DNA of 64,000 nucleotides, from NCBI RefSeq assembly GCF_003226325.1, contig NZ_PDOD01000003.1, forward strand, positions 434,001 through 498,000, in the 5' to 3' direction. This DNA is from Salipaludibacillus keqinensis (GTDB taxonomy: Bacteria; Bacillota; Bacilli; Bacillales; Salisediminibacteriaceae). Below are positions 15,633-23,987 of this stretch, piece by piece; within the stretch, counting starts at the first letter, position 1; every line of letters starts with the position of its first letter. A model generated the notes under the pieces. That model made no database searches and had not been told where the DNA came from. It saw only the letters and a program-made list of their open reading frames with translations. The position numbers were made by a program, and so were the translations under genes.

Positions 15633-16850
15633 ATGGAAAAGAATTCATTGAATAAAGCAGCTATGACACCAAAAGAGCGGTTGAATGCATTACTTGGTGC
15701 AGCTTTCCTTATGGCAACATCTGCTGTAGGACCAGGCTTCTTAACACAGACGGCTGTTTTTACGGAACAATTATTGGCTAGTTTTGCCTTCGTTATTTTA
15801 GCGTCGATCATTTTAGATGTGGGTGCACAAGTAAATATATGGCGTATCATCGCCGTCTCTGAAAAGAAAGGTCAAGATATTGCCAACGCGGTGGTTCCCG
15901 GTTTAGGCTATGTCGTTTCATTTTTCGTCGTTCTTGGTGGACTTGCTTTTAATATAGGAAACGTAGCTGGGGGCGGTCTTGGAGTGAATGCTCTGTTAGG
16001 CTTCAGTCCAACGGTCGGAGCGATTATGACAGGGGTTATTTGTATAGGAATTTTCTTATCTAAGCAAGCAAATGTGGCGATGGATAAAGTCGTTCGTTAT
16101 TTAGGTGCCATGATGATTCTCTTAACGGCTTATGTTATGTTTGTCAGCAGTCCGCCTTATGCGGAAGCGGCTCTTAGAACAGTGGCACCGCTTGAATTAG
16201 ACATTCTAGCTATCATTACAATTGTTGGTGGAACCGTCGGAGGATACATAACGTTCGCAGGTGGACACAGGTTACTTGATGCAGGCATTAAAGGTCAGGA
16301 AAATTTAAGATACGTAACGAATACGGCCATTTCAGGCATTGTTGTCGCTTCAATTATGCGATGTATTTTATTCTTAGCCATTCTCGGTGTTGTAGCAGCA
16401 GGTTTCGCTCTGGATCCAGACAACCCAACAGCATCTGTTTTCCAGATCGCCGCTGGAGAAGTAGGCTTTCGGATGTTCGGCCTTGTTTTATGGGCAGCGG
16501 GAATTACTTCCGTCATTGGTGCCGCTTATACCTCAGTGACATTCCTTACGTCGTTTCACAAGTCCATTAAAAACAATCAAAACTACTGGGTCGTGGGCTT
16601 CATCGTTTTCTCTACCATGGTGTTTGCGATTGTAGGTCAGCCCGTAGCATTGTTAGTCTTAGCTGGAGCGTTTAACGGATTAATCTTGCCACTAACATTA
16701 GGTTCCGTCTTGCTCGCAGCTCATAACAAAAAAATTATCGGCAATTACAAGCACCCGGTATGGCTAACGGCATTCGGTGGCATCGTCGTCATCCTCACAG
16801 CCGTGTTAGGCGTCCGAACATTATTCATCTCCATTCCACAGTTGTTTTAA
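15633..16850 (+). CDS. Nramp-like (YcsG-type) membrane transporter
   Basis: A 405-residue protein with about eleven membrane helices and Nramp/LeuT-like topology (GVNALLGFSPTVGAIMTGV and GGTVGGYITFAGGHRLLDAG are typical). Classical Nramp manganese/iron importers carry a metal-binding DPGN in helix 1; here the equivalent is VGPGF, so this belongs to the divergent Nramp-related group like B. subtilis YcsG, whose substrate is uncertain (magnesium, or an organic solute, have been discussed for relatives). ATG 15633 follows AAAGGGTGAG; a GTG at 15624 is inside that site and less likely. Monocistronic. Confidence 0.75.
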   Translation: MEKNSLNKAAMTPKERLNALLGAAFLMATSAVGPGFLTQTAVFTEQLLASFAFVILASIILDVGAQVNIWRIIAVSEKKGQDIANAVVPGLGYVVSFFVVLGGLAFNIGNVAGGGLGVNALLGFSPTVGAIMTGVICIGIFLSKQANVAMDKVVRYLGAMMILLTAYVMFVSSPPYAEAALRTVAPLELDILAIITIVGGTVGGYITFAGGHRLLDAGIKGQENLRYVTNTAISGIVVASIMRCILFLAILGVVAAGFALDPDNPTASVFQIAAGEVGFRMFGLVLWAAGITSVIGAAYTSVTFLTSFHKSIKNNQNYWVVGFIVFSTMVFAIVGQPVALLVLAGAFNGLILPLTLGSVLLAAHNKKIIGNYKHPVWLTAFGGIVVILTAVLGVRTLFISIPQLF

Positions 16851-16858
16851 CCGCGGGT

Positions 16859-16884
16859 AACCGCGGGGACGGTTCTTGTGGTTC
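16859..16884. repeat. Short REP-like element (GGGACGGTTC family)
   Basis: AACCGC ... GGGACGGTTC ... GTGGTT directly after the transporter stop codon; same core as 5322-5347 and 11641-11667. Confidence 0.55.
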
Positions 16885-16889
16885 GAGGC

Positions 16890-16955
16890 CAGAAGTGGTC
16901 TTAGGTGGTCTTGATGTCGTAAAGACAGGCGAAATAGCCCAAAAAGAAGTCCAAT
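16890..16955 (+). pseudogene. Fragment of a nagZ-like gene
   Basis: Plus-strand reading EVVLGGLDVVKTGEIAQKEV matches residues of the intact NagZ encoded at 26825-28930 (QVVSGVLDAVETGEIAQEEI). A 19-base stretch is identical (16924-16942 and 28237-28255). No start, upstream domain or downstream continuation is present, so it is a relic about 20 codons long sitting just before the cell-wall salvage locus. Confidence 0.6.
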
Positions 16956-16964
16956 TAAGTTTAG

Positions 16965-17000
16965 AGAGCAGCCTGTATAGGTTGCTTTTTTTCTTTAAGG
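16965..17000 (+). terminator. Hairpin and T tract after the nagZ fragment
   Basis: GAGCAGCCTGTATAGGTTGCT followed by T-rich TTTTTTCTTT; the same hairpin (AGAGCAGCC...GGTTGCTCT) recurs at 29108-29140, each time directly before the 51-bp repeats. Confidence 0.6.
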
Positions 17001-17014
17001 TAGCTAGCAGTTGA

Positions 17015-17150
17015 TTAGTATCTGAAAAGAGGTCGCTAGAAGGTTTTATTGGTAAAAAAGGAAGTAGCTCACGGTAAAAAGAGCCGATAAGTTGATTTAT
17101 CGGTAGAAGAGAGAGCGTGGAAAATGAAAAGAGGTCGATAAATGAGAGGA
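17015..17150. repeat. 51-bp hairpin repeat, about 2.5 units
   Basis: Units are spaced 51 bases (matching points at 17035, 17086 and 17137). The best-preserved unit contains CCGATAAGTTGATTTATCGG, a seven-base hairpin. The same family occurs in a longer array at 29150-29375. The period is a multiple of three, which leaves long open frames on the minus strand, but these show no start signals. Confidence 0.75.
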
Positions 17151-17219
17151 TCATGACGGGTGATGCTAGGTAGGTGCTACAGTAACACCTGCGCAGCACA
17201 ACTTTAGTAAACAAAATAT

Positions 17220-17260
17220 ACACTAAAAAGGCAGCCGAAATGGCTGCCTTTTTCTTGCTT
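17220..17260 (+). terminator. Hairpin terminator
   Basis: AAAAAGGCAGCC-GAAAT-GGCTGCCTTTTTC; bidirectional T/A tracts. Confidence 0.75.
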
Positions 17261-17306
17261 ATCAATGCTTTAATGAAGAGTGCTTTCCACCCCCCTACAC
17301 CCTCCC

Positions 17307-17321
17307 TGAAATATTATTACA
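17307..17321. promoter_or_regulatory. Candidate MurR operator 1
   Basis: TGAAATATTATTACA resembles an RpiR-type palindrome TGAAAT-N3-ATTTCA and lies just upstream of the murK promoter. A sister site, TGAAATAAAATTTTA, precedes namZ (23863-23877). Confidence 0.45.
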
Positions 17322-17337
17322 AAAATAATAATTTATA

Positions 17338-17366
17338 TTGACAAAATAATTCACCAGTTTTATAAT
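17338..17366 (+). promoter_or_regulatory. Consensus sigma-A promoter of murK
   Basis: A perfect TTGACA (17338-17343), 17 bases, then a perfect TATAAT (17361-17366); only 31 bases before the murK ATG. Such a strong promoter needs a repressor, which fits MurR control. Confidence 0.85.
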
Positions 17367-17397
17367 AAACCCATATTAACTCCAATGGAGGTAGCAA

Positions 17398-18372
17398 ATG
17401 GAATATGTAATTGGCATTGACGGTGGGGGAACGAAAACGGCTTGTCTATTTTCTCCTTTGATTGAGGGTTTACCAAACAACGAATCAGAGGCTTTGATTG
17501 TCATTGGAGAGGCGTCAAATCCTCATGTTGTTGGATTTGATGTGATGAAAACGAGGCTTCAACAACTCATTGTCCATGGGATGGAGACGTTCGCGATCAA
17601 ACCGAGTGAGATCATAGGAGTCAGTTGCGGTTTAGCTGGAGTTGGGCGTCCGGAAGAAGAACAACAAGTTGAAAAAGTGTTGCAGCGAATTTTTTTAAAG
17701 CTTGATTTTTCAGAAGATTCTTTATTTACGATCCACTCTGATTCTTACATCGCGCTACGGGGAGCGATTCCGCCAGATGCTACAGACGGAATATTAGTTA
17801 TTTCAGGGACGGGTTCCAATGCCATAGGCCTTGCCAATGGAGAAGACATTTATAGAAGTGGCGGCTGGGGACATATTTTAGGTGACGAAGGAAGCGGATA
17901 TCAAATCGGTCTGAAAGCACTCAACCAAATAACGAAATCATTCGATTTGAGAGGGCAGGATACGATCTTGAGTAAGCTGATTTTAGATGAATTAGCTTTG
18001 GAACATCCGAAAGAATTGATTAGCTACATGTATGGCAGACAACCAGAGAAAAGTGAGATTGCTAGATTAGCGAAGCAGGTGATCAAAGCAGCTAGTCAAG
18101 GTGATGTTGTTGCTGCTGAAATTTTACAAGAAGCCGCTGAGGATTTATTGGAACACGTAGAAAGTTTACATAAGAAGTCCAAACGATTTAATGAACATAC
18201 GCCGGTCATGACGACAGGTTCTATCTTTACTTACTCGAAAAAGGTAGAGGAACATTTTACAAGAATGATCCATGAAAAAAAACTTGGCATTGTTCAAATG
18301 GCAAATCGTTCTCCCGTTTACGGGGCTGCAATGATTGCAAAGGAAAGTGTGACAAAACGTCTAAAAAAGTAA
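17398..18372 (+). CDS. murK: MurNAc/GlcNAc kinase, BadF/BadG/BcrA ATPase family
   Basis: A 324-residue sugar kinase with the ASKHA fold. N-terminal VIGIDGGGTKTACLF is the phosphate-1 loop, VISGTGSNAIG the phosphate-2 loop, and GDEGSGYQIG and TTGSIF are further conserved segments of the BadF/BadG N-acetylglucosamine-kinase family. Placed directly before murQ it most likely phosphorylates imported MurNAc to MurNAc-6-phosphate, and perhaps GlcNAc too, as described for MurK of Clostridium acetobutylicum. ATG 17398 follows GGAGGT. It is first in the operon and ten bases from murQ. The presence of a kinase explains how an ABC importer can replace the phosphorylating PTS found in B. subtilis. Confidence 0.85.
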   Translation: MEYVIGIDGGGTKTACLFSPLIEGLPNNESEALIVIGEASNPHVVGFDVMKTRLQQLIVHGMETFAIKPSEIIGVSCGLAGVGRPEEEQQVEKVLQRIFLKLDFSEDSLFTIHSDSYIALRGAIPPDATDGILVISGTGSNAIGLANGEDIYRSGGWGHILGDEGSGYQIGLKALNQITKSFDLRGQDTILSKLILDELALEHPKELISYMYGRQPEKSEIARLAKQVIKAASQGDVVAAEILQEAAEDLLEHVESLHKKSKRFNEHTPVMTTGSIFTYSKKVEEHFTRMIHEKKLGIVQMANRSPVYGAAMIAKESVTKRLKK

Positions 18373-18382
18373 GGTGTTGATT

Positions 18383-19297
18383 ATGGAAAAAGAACTATCG
18401 AAGTTAACGACAGAGAGTAGAAATGTAAACAGCATGAATTTAAGCCAAATGACGACGAAGGAAATTTTGCAAACGATTAATAATGAAGACAAAAAAGTGG
18501 CCTATGCTGTAGAAAAGGTGCTGCCAAATATTGAGCAGGCAATTGACCAAGTCTATGACGCGATTCAAAAAGGTGGACGATTATTCTATGTTGGGGCAGG
18601 AACGAGTGGGAGATTAGGGGTGATTGATGCTTCCGAATGCCCGCCGACGTTCATGACCCCTCCTGACATGGTGCAGACGGTTATGGCTGGTGGGAATGGC
18701 GCTTACACCAATTCTGCGGAAGGAGCTGAGGATAACGAAATCCAGGGGGCTATAGATTTAAAAGCGAAAGAGCTAACAAAAAACGATGTAGTCGTCGGGA
18801 TTACTGCCAGTGGACGAACGCCCTATCCCATTGGTGCAGTGAAACATGCTGCAGAGGTTGGTGCGTACACGGTTTCGTTATCTTGTAACGAGCGATCAGA
18901 AATTAGTGAATATGCTCAGTGCAATATTGAAGTAATTGTCGATCCGGAAGTTTTAACGGGATCAACAAGGATGAAAGCAGCCACAGCTCACAAGATGGTT
19001 CTTAATATGATCAGCACGACGGTTATGGTCAAACTGGGGAAGGTTCATGAGAATTTAATGGTAGATGTTCATGCTAGTAACCATAAATTAATGGAGCGGG
19101 CGAAAAGCATCATCATGGAAATTACGAACGTAACATACGAAGAGGCTGAAAAAGCGTTGATGTTAGCAGGCAAAGAAGTGAAGCCAGCGATTGTGATGAT
19201 TGAAGCAAAGGTGCCGTTGCAAATAGCGAAAGAAGCGATATTGAACAGTGATGGGTACGTTGGAAAAGCGATCCAACTGGCTAAGATGCCAAACTGA
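18383..19297 (+). CDS. murQ: N-acetylmuramic acid 6-phosphate etherase
   Basis: A 304-residue MurQ, the usual length. It cleaves the lactyl ether of MurNAc-6-phosphate to give GlcNAc-6-phosphate and D-lactate. Diagnostic segments: YVGAGTSGRLGVIDASECPP and GITASGRTPYPIGAV (SIS sugar-phosphate isomerase fold), VDPEVLTGSTRMKAATAHK, and a C-terminal helical TYEEAEKAL region. ATG 18383 was chosen with AAGGTG (18371-18376) as ribosome site; GTG 18374 is too close to the murK stop at 18372. A long imperfect hairpin follows (19303-19341). Confidence 0.97.
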   Translation: MEKELSKLTTESRNVNSMNLSQMTTKEILQTINNEDKKVAYAVEKVLPNIEQAIDQVYDAIQKGGRLFYVGAGTSGRLGVIDASECPPTFMTPPDMVQTVMAGGNGAYTNSAEGAEDNEIQGAIDLKAKELTKNDVVVGITASGRTPYPIGAVKHAAEVGAYTVSLSCNERSEISEYAQCNIEVIVDPEVLTGSTRMKAATAHKMVLNMISTTVMVKLGKVHENLMVDVHASNHKLMERAKSIIMEITNVTYEEAEKALMLAGKEVKPAIVMIEAKVPLQIAKEAILNSDGYVGKAIQLAKMPN

Positions 19298-19302
19298 CTT
19301 TA

Positions 19303-19341
19303 GTGAAACCGCATGAAGGAAAGCCTTCGTTGCGTTTCATA
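19303..19341 (+). other. Intercistronic hairpin between murQ and the binding-protein gene
   Basis: TGAAACCGCATGAAGG pairs with CCTTCGTTGCGTTTCA around AAAG. There is no T tract, so it probably protects the 5' end of a processed binding-protein message, a common device for making more binding protein than enzyme. Confidence 0.55.
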
Positions 19342-19370
19342 TAAAACACTACACAAAGGGGGATTATTTC

Positions 19371-20774
19371 TTGAAGAATTTAATTAAGGGATCAGGTTTG
19401 AGTGCTCTACTTATCGTCGGTTTGATGACCGCTTGTCAAGGAGATAACGAAGAAGTTAATGGGACTAACGGAGACGCCAATGGAAACAATCAAAACAGTG
19501 TTGATAACAATAACAATTCGAACAATAATGCGAATGATAATGCCGCAAATGAGAATGGCGAAGGCGACATTTCAGGGGAGCTTGAAATTCAATATTTCGT
19601 TGGCGGATATGGTGATTCATGGTGGAAAGAAGTCATTGGTGACTTCCAGGAGCAATATCCGGACGTGACCATTATTGAACACGCTGGTCCAAATATTAAT
19701 GATGAAATGAGATCTCGTTGGGTTTCAGATGATCCACCTGATGTTGTGTACATTGATGGTGCAGGTTCAAGTGAAACGCAGATGGTAGACGACGGCCAAC
19801 TGATGAATTTAACTGACTGGATCAGTGATGTGGAAACAGAAGATGGATCGCCTCTTCTAGACAATCTTATTGTTGAACCAGCTAGTTACGGTGGCGAAAT
19901 CTACAGTATTCCACTCGTGTTTGACACTTGGGGTACGTGGTATGACAAAGCGTCTTTTGAAGAAGAAGGGTATGAGGTTCCAACTGATTTCGATAGTTAC
20001 ATGAGTACGATGGGCGAAATTCAAGACAACGAAGGCATTTCTCCTTTCGTGACAACGGGACAACATCCTTATTACTTCCTAAGAGGTGTCCTAACACCAG
20101 CCTTTGGAGCAGCTGGAGGAGATGAGCTACTGCATGATATCGTGACAGGCGAAGAAGGCGTTTGGGAAAGAGATGAAGTTGTTGCGACGATGGAAAAAGT
20201 AGCCGAGATGCAAGAAGCGGGCTACATTGATGATGGTTTCGGTGCATACAACCATACGCAATCCCAAATGAATTTCTTACTTGGCGACAATGCGTTTATC
20301 CCAGTAGGTTTCTGGTTACCAAATGAAATGGCCAATGATGTTCCTGACGGATTTGAGTTTGGGTTTACTCCTTCTCCAATGCAAGATGCTGGTGAGCCGT
20401 TTGCCATTGTTCCAGATTTACGTCCTCTAGCTATTGCTGAGAATGCAAGTAATCCAGACGCAGCGAAGGCTTTTGTAGAATTCGTCTTTACGCAAGAATA
20501 TGCAACAGCTTTCTCTGAACACACAGGGGCGATTATGAACTTGCAAGGTGTAGATTTATCAGAAAATGAGAACGTGCCACCATACTTGATAGAAGCGAAT
20601 GAAATGATCAACGACCCTGACCAAGTACAAATTTATCACAGACCACACCCAATGAGCGCCGATTTAGAAACACCCCTTGGAAATTCACTTATCTCATTAA
20701 TGTTAGGGGATAAGACGGTAGAAGAGTTCATTGAAGATGCTGAAGCAGCCACAGCGGATTATCGTGGTGAGTAA
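19371..20774 (+). CDS. ABC-transporter sugar-binding lipoprotein
   Basis: A 467-residue family-1 extracellular solute-binding protein. The signal peptide ends in the lipobox LMTAC (Cys22 would be lipidated), followed by an Asn-rich linker of about 45 residues and then a MalE-like two-lobed domain (DVVYIDGAGSSETQMVDDGQ, IPLVFDTWGTWYDKASFEEEG). The start is TTG 19371 after AAAGGGGG. It lies in the murK-murQ operon and is followed by a terminator, with its permeases downstream. Ligand is inferred to be MurNAc or a GlcNAc-MurNAc fragment from context; sequence alone only says sugar. Confidence 0.88.
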   Translation: MKNLIKGSGLSALLIVGLMTACQGDNEEVNGTNGDANGNNQNSVDNNNNSNNNANDNAANENGEGDISGELEIQYFVGGYGDSWWKEVIGDFQEQYPDVTIIEHAGPNINDEMRSRWVSDDPPDVVYIDGAGSSETQMVDDGQLMNLTDWISDVETEDGSPLLDNLIVEPASYGGEIYSIPLVFDTWGTWYDKASFEEEGYEVPTDFDSYMSTMGEIQDNEGISPFVTTGQHPYYFLRGVLTPAFGAAGGDELLHDIVTGEEGVWERDEVVATMEKVAEMQEAGYIDDGFGAYNHTQSQMNFLLGDNAFIPVGFWLPNEMANDVPDGFEFGFTPSPMQDAGEPFAIVPDLRPLAIAENASNPDAAKAFVEFVFTQEYATAFSEHTGAIMNLQGVDLSENENVPPYLIEANEMINDPDQVQIYHRPHPMSADLETPLGNSLISLMLGDKTVEEFIEDAEAATADYRGE

Positions 20775-20804
20775 GTAAGCTAAGGATCATAGGATAAAAA
20801 TTAG

Positions 20805-20847
20805 ATGGAATGTAAAGGCAAAGTAACGTCTTTGCATTCCATTTTTT
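20805..20847 (+). terminator. Intrinsic terminator between binding protein and permeases
   Basis: ATGGAATG (20805-20812) with CATTCCAT (20835-20842), extended by CAAAG/CTTTG inside, then six T. It would reduce permease transcription relative to the binding protein. Confidence 0.85.
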
Positions 20848-20972
20848 CTACCTTGTTTCATATGAGAGTTTATTTCTACATACTTTTTCACGGCCTTATA
20901 CTATATTACTTTAAATTGTTAAATAGAATAGAAGACAACAAGACGAGATACATAAGAAAGGAGTGATTGAAC

Positions 20973-21866
20973 TTGGTACAAACGAAGAAACAAAAATACT
21001 TATTTTTAGCCTTTTGCTTAGTTCCAACCTTTATTTTATTTGCGATTTTCACGCTCTATCCGATGTTTAGCGGGTTGTATTATTCGTTTTTCAGATGGTC
21101 TGGTTCCGCTGCCAACATGGAATTTATCGGGTTTGGAAACTATGTCAGATTATTTAATGATTCTATTATTCCGAGAACGATCATGCATGACTATTTTTTA
21201 GTAGCGACGAAAGTCGTTGGGATCATGGTGTTAGCCACGTTCTTTGCGGTAGCCATTATGCAATTAAAGATTAAAGAAGCGCCTTTTTATCGAATCATCT
21301 TTTTCTTCCCGAACATTATGTCCGTAGTCGTTATTGGGATTCTATGGACGTTTATTTACAATCCTAGTTTAGGTCTCGTAAACTCTGCGTTGGAATTTAT
21401 AGGGTTAGAAAGCTGGACTCGTCCTTGGCTCGGTAGTGAAACGTGGGCGTTACCGTCGCTAGTTCTACCGTCGGTGTGGGCTGGGATTGGGCTATTTATG
21501 CTCATGCTAATGGGGGGAATCGGTACCATTTCTAAAAGCTATTACGAAGCAGCTGAACTTGATGGAGCGAACGAATGGCAGCAATTTTGGAAGGTGACTT
21601 TGCCGTTGATCTGGCCACAAATAAAAGTTTCCATCCTCTATATCGTTATTACGACTTTGAATGGGTCTTTCATTATTGTTCAGATCATGACAGGAGGCGG
21701 GCCGAACAACTCGACTCATGTCATGGGCTCCTATTTGTATCAGCAAGCCTTTGTGCAATATAACTTCGGCTACGGGGCAACGATTGGGGTTATGATTTTA
21801 GTCCTATCACTCCTTACCGTCTTCTTGCTGCAATTACTCTTACGAAGAGAAAAAGTACAATATTAG
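20973..21866 (+). CDS. ABC-transporter permease, MalF-like
   Basis: A 297-residue inner-membrane permease with six helices. The EAA loop YYEAAELDGANEWQQFWKVT contacts the ATPase. It belongs to the carbohydrate-uptake CUT1 family. TTG 20973 is nine bases after AAGGAG (20958-20963); an in-frame TTG at 20967 is too close. Its partner permease follows 56 bases later. No ATPase gene is nearby, so a shared MsmX-type ATPase is expected. Confidence 0.9.
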   Translation: MVQTKKQKYLFLAFCLVPTFILFAIFTLYPMFSGLYYSFFRWSGSAANMEFIGFGNYVRLFNDSIIPRTIMHDYFLVATKVVGIMVLATFFAVAIMQLKIKEAPFYRIIFFFPNIMSVVVIGILWTFIYNPSLGLVNSALEFIGLESWTRPWLGSETWALPSLVLPSVWAGIGLFMLMLMGGIGTISKSYYEAAELDGANEWQQFWKVTLPLIWPQIKVSILYIVITTLNGSFIIVQIMTGGGPNNSTHVMGSYLYQQAFVQYNFGYGATIGVMILVLSLLTVFLLQLLLRREKVQY

Positions 21867-21922
21867 TTTTGATAAACAATTTTTACTGAAGTAAGGGATT
21901 TTTTTTAAAAAGGAGGGATACA

Positions 21923-22768
21923 GTGGAACAACGAAATAAGAGTCATATTACATCGCGTATCTTGATAAGGTTGCCGCTCATCTTATGGTCGCTTGCTGTA
22001 TTGTACCCGATCACATGGATGATCTTAGGCTCATTTAAATCGAATGCTGAAATTTATTCAAATCCTTGGGGCTTGCCTGCCTCATTTAGTTTCCAAAATT
22101 TTATCGATTCATGGCAGAATTATAATATTGATGTCGGTGTATTTAATAGTTTAATCGTCACAGTCTTAGGGGCATTATTAACATTAGTCCTTGCGATCCC
22201 TACTTCTTATGCGTTAGAAAGGCTGAAATTTCGCGGAAGTACTCTCATTTTTAACTTATATATATCGGCTATGATGATCCCAATGGTTTTAGGTTGGATT
22301 CCCTTATTTTTTCTATTGATGAGATTTAACCTTCTCGACAATATTTTTGGATTGACGATTGTTTATGCCGTCTCTCAATTGCCGTTTAGTATTTTTGTTT
22401 TGACGACGTTTTTGAGCTCTATACCGAAAGAACTAGAGGAGTCGGCAGCCATAGATGGCATGTCTCCCTATGGCATCCTGCTGAAAATTATCACTCCCCT
22501 TGCGATGTCAGGTATAATAACTGTAACGATCATGAATGCGATCCAGTTTTGGAACGAGTATTTCATGGCCTTGATTTTTCTACAATCAAGAGAAAATTAT
22601 ACGCTAGGTTTAGCGGTTGATTTTATAAGTAGAGAAGCGGAGTATACGAATGCGTGGGGCACGTTATTTGCAAGTTTGACTATAGCGATCATCCCTGTTA
22701 TTATCCTGTATGCGATTTTCCAGCGTCGTATCTCAAAAGGCATGACAGAAGGTGCTATTAAAGGCTAA
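21923..22768 (+). CDS. ABC-transporter permease, MalG-like
   Basis: A 281-residue second CUT1 permease with six helices and the EAA loop ELEESAAIDGMSPYGILLKI. GTG 21923 follows AGGAGG (21911-21916). It forms the channel with the preceding permease; the murR gene starts 66 bases after its stop. Confidence 0.92.
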   Translation: MEQRNKSHITSRILIRLPLILWSLAVLYPITWMILGSFKSNAEIYSNPWGLPASFSFQNFIDSWQNYNIDVGVFNSLIVTVLGALLTLVLAIPTSYALERLKFRGSTLIFNLYISAMMIPMVLGWIPLFFLLMRFNLLDNIFGLTIVYAVSQLPFSIFVLTTFLSSIPKELEESAAIDGMSPYGILLKIITPLAMSGIITVTIMNAIQFWNEYFMALIFLQSRENYTLGLAVDFISREAEYTNAWGTLFASLTIAIIPVIILYAIFQRRISKGMTEGAIKG

Positions 22769-22834
22769 AAAATTGTGAGCGAGAGGGTGAGTTCATTGAG
22801 AGGATCAAATAATTCTCTCTCAGGGGGACTTATT

Positions 22835-23671
22835 ATGCTAAATGAAATAAAGAATAAGTTGCCTCCTTCTGAGAAAAAAATTGCCGAATATATTTTAGCT
22901 CAACCTCATGAAGCGATTCATTGCACAGCGTCAAAATTGGGGGAATTAAGCTCAACAAGTAGTGCAGCGGTGATCCGTTTGTGCAAATCCCTTGGCATGA
23001 AAGGGTTTCAAGATTTAAAACTGAGGATTTCAGGTGATTTACAAAAATCGACGAATATTCAGTATAGTAATATTGAACCAGGAGAGTCTCAACAGTCGAT
23101 TGTGGAGAAAGTAACCAATAACAGTTTACAGGCAATCAAAGAAACTGAAGAACTGGTTAATTTTGATTCCTTGGCTGCAGCGGTAGAAGCTTTGCAAAAG
23201 GCGGATAAAATTCATTTCTTCGGTGTGGGAGCCTCTGGAATTATCGCTAAAGATGCGCACCAAAAATTCTTGCGTATGAACAAGGCCGTGTCATCATTTA
23301 CGGATATACATAACGCGACCATGTGCATTGCAAATGTCGATAAGAATGATGTCGTATTTGGAATTTCCTTCTCAGGAGAAACGTATGAAACGATTAAAAT
23401 GATGGAGCTTGCTAAACAGAAGGGGGCCACAACCATTAGTTTAACTCGTTATGGAAATACTTCTGTCGCTGTGAATGCCGATATAAAATTGTACATTTCT
23501 GCCTCACGTGAAGTGCCAGCCCCCTTTCGTAGCGGAGCAACTTCTTCGAGACTGGCCCAGTTATATATGATTGATATCTTGTTCGTCAGTGTTGTAACGG
23601 ATCAATACGACACAGCCTCTGATTACCTAAAAGAAATAACAAAAGCGATGGAATTTCTCAAGACTCGGTGA
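22835..23671 (+). CDS. murR: RpiR-family transcriptional regulator (MurR-like)
   Basis: A 278-residue regulator: N-terminal RpiR helix-turn-helix (residues 1-77, with LPPSEKKIAEYIL and TSSAAVIRLCKSLGMKGFQD) and a C-terminal SIS domain (about 115-260; FFGVGASGIIAKDAHQKF, GISFSGETYETIKM) that would bind a sugar phosphate, here probably MurNAc-6-phosphate. ATG 22835 follows AGGGGG by seven bases. A GTG at 22775 or TTG at 22796 would add residues outside the family pattern. It closes the permease operon and is followed by a terminator. Likely represses murK and namZ through the TGAAATAWWATT sites (inference). Confidence 0.85.
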   Translation: MLNEIKNKLPPSEKKIAEYILAQPHEAIHCTASKLGELSSTSSAAVIRLCKSLGMKGFQDLKLRISGDLQKSTNIQYSNIEPGESQQSIVEKVTNNSLQAIKETEELVNFDSLAAAVEALQKADKIHFFGVGASGIIAKDAHQKFLRMNKAVSSFTDIHNATMCIANVDKNDVVFGISFSGETYETIKMMELAKQKGATTISLTRYGNTSVAVNADIKLYISASREVPAPFRSGATSSRLAQLYMIDILFVSVVTDQYDTASDYLKEITKAMEFLKTR

Positions 23672-23692
23672 AAACCGGGTCTTTTCTTTTTT
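23660..23692 (+). terminator. Intrinsic terminator after murR
   Basis: AAGACTCGG-TGAAAA-CCGGGTCTT then TTCTTTTTTT; its 5' arm overlaps the murR stop. Confidence 0.85.
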
Positions 23693-23862
23693 TAATGAGC
23701 TATTCACCAACCATGATCGCTGGAGTGTAGACCCTCCATCAAATCCCTTTTATTCCCATTTTATCCGTCCAGAGAAACGGTAAATTTTTCATTTTTTAGT
23801 ATGTTCAGACTATTTATCGTTATTGGACTATACAACTAGTTATTCTGATGGTATGTTGTAAC

Positions 23863-23877
23863 TGAAATAAAATTTTA
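23863..23877. promoter_or_regulatory. Candidate MurR operator 2
   Basis: TGAAATAAAATTTTA is one base from the palindrome TGAAATAAAATTTCA and lies 110 bases before namZ. Compare 17307-17321. Confidence 0.5.
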
Positions 23878-23987
23878 ATAATTTTAAAAATAATTGAAAC
23901 GGGGTGGTGTTAGCAAGTCGTCGATAGGTTGCTTATTCGTGGTGGTTTTATTGTGAATGATGCGCTGAAAATTCAAAGGAGGTATAC

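Noticed and set aside
16825-17265. 146-codon minus-strand frame with repeated LLPIN/LLPIK peptides
   Set aside because: It arises from the 51-bp hairpin repeat, whose period is a multiple of three; no start signal, and it runs over the transporter end and a terminator.
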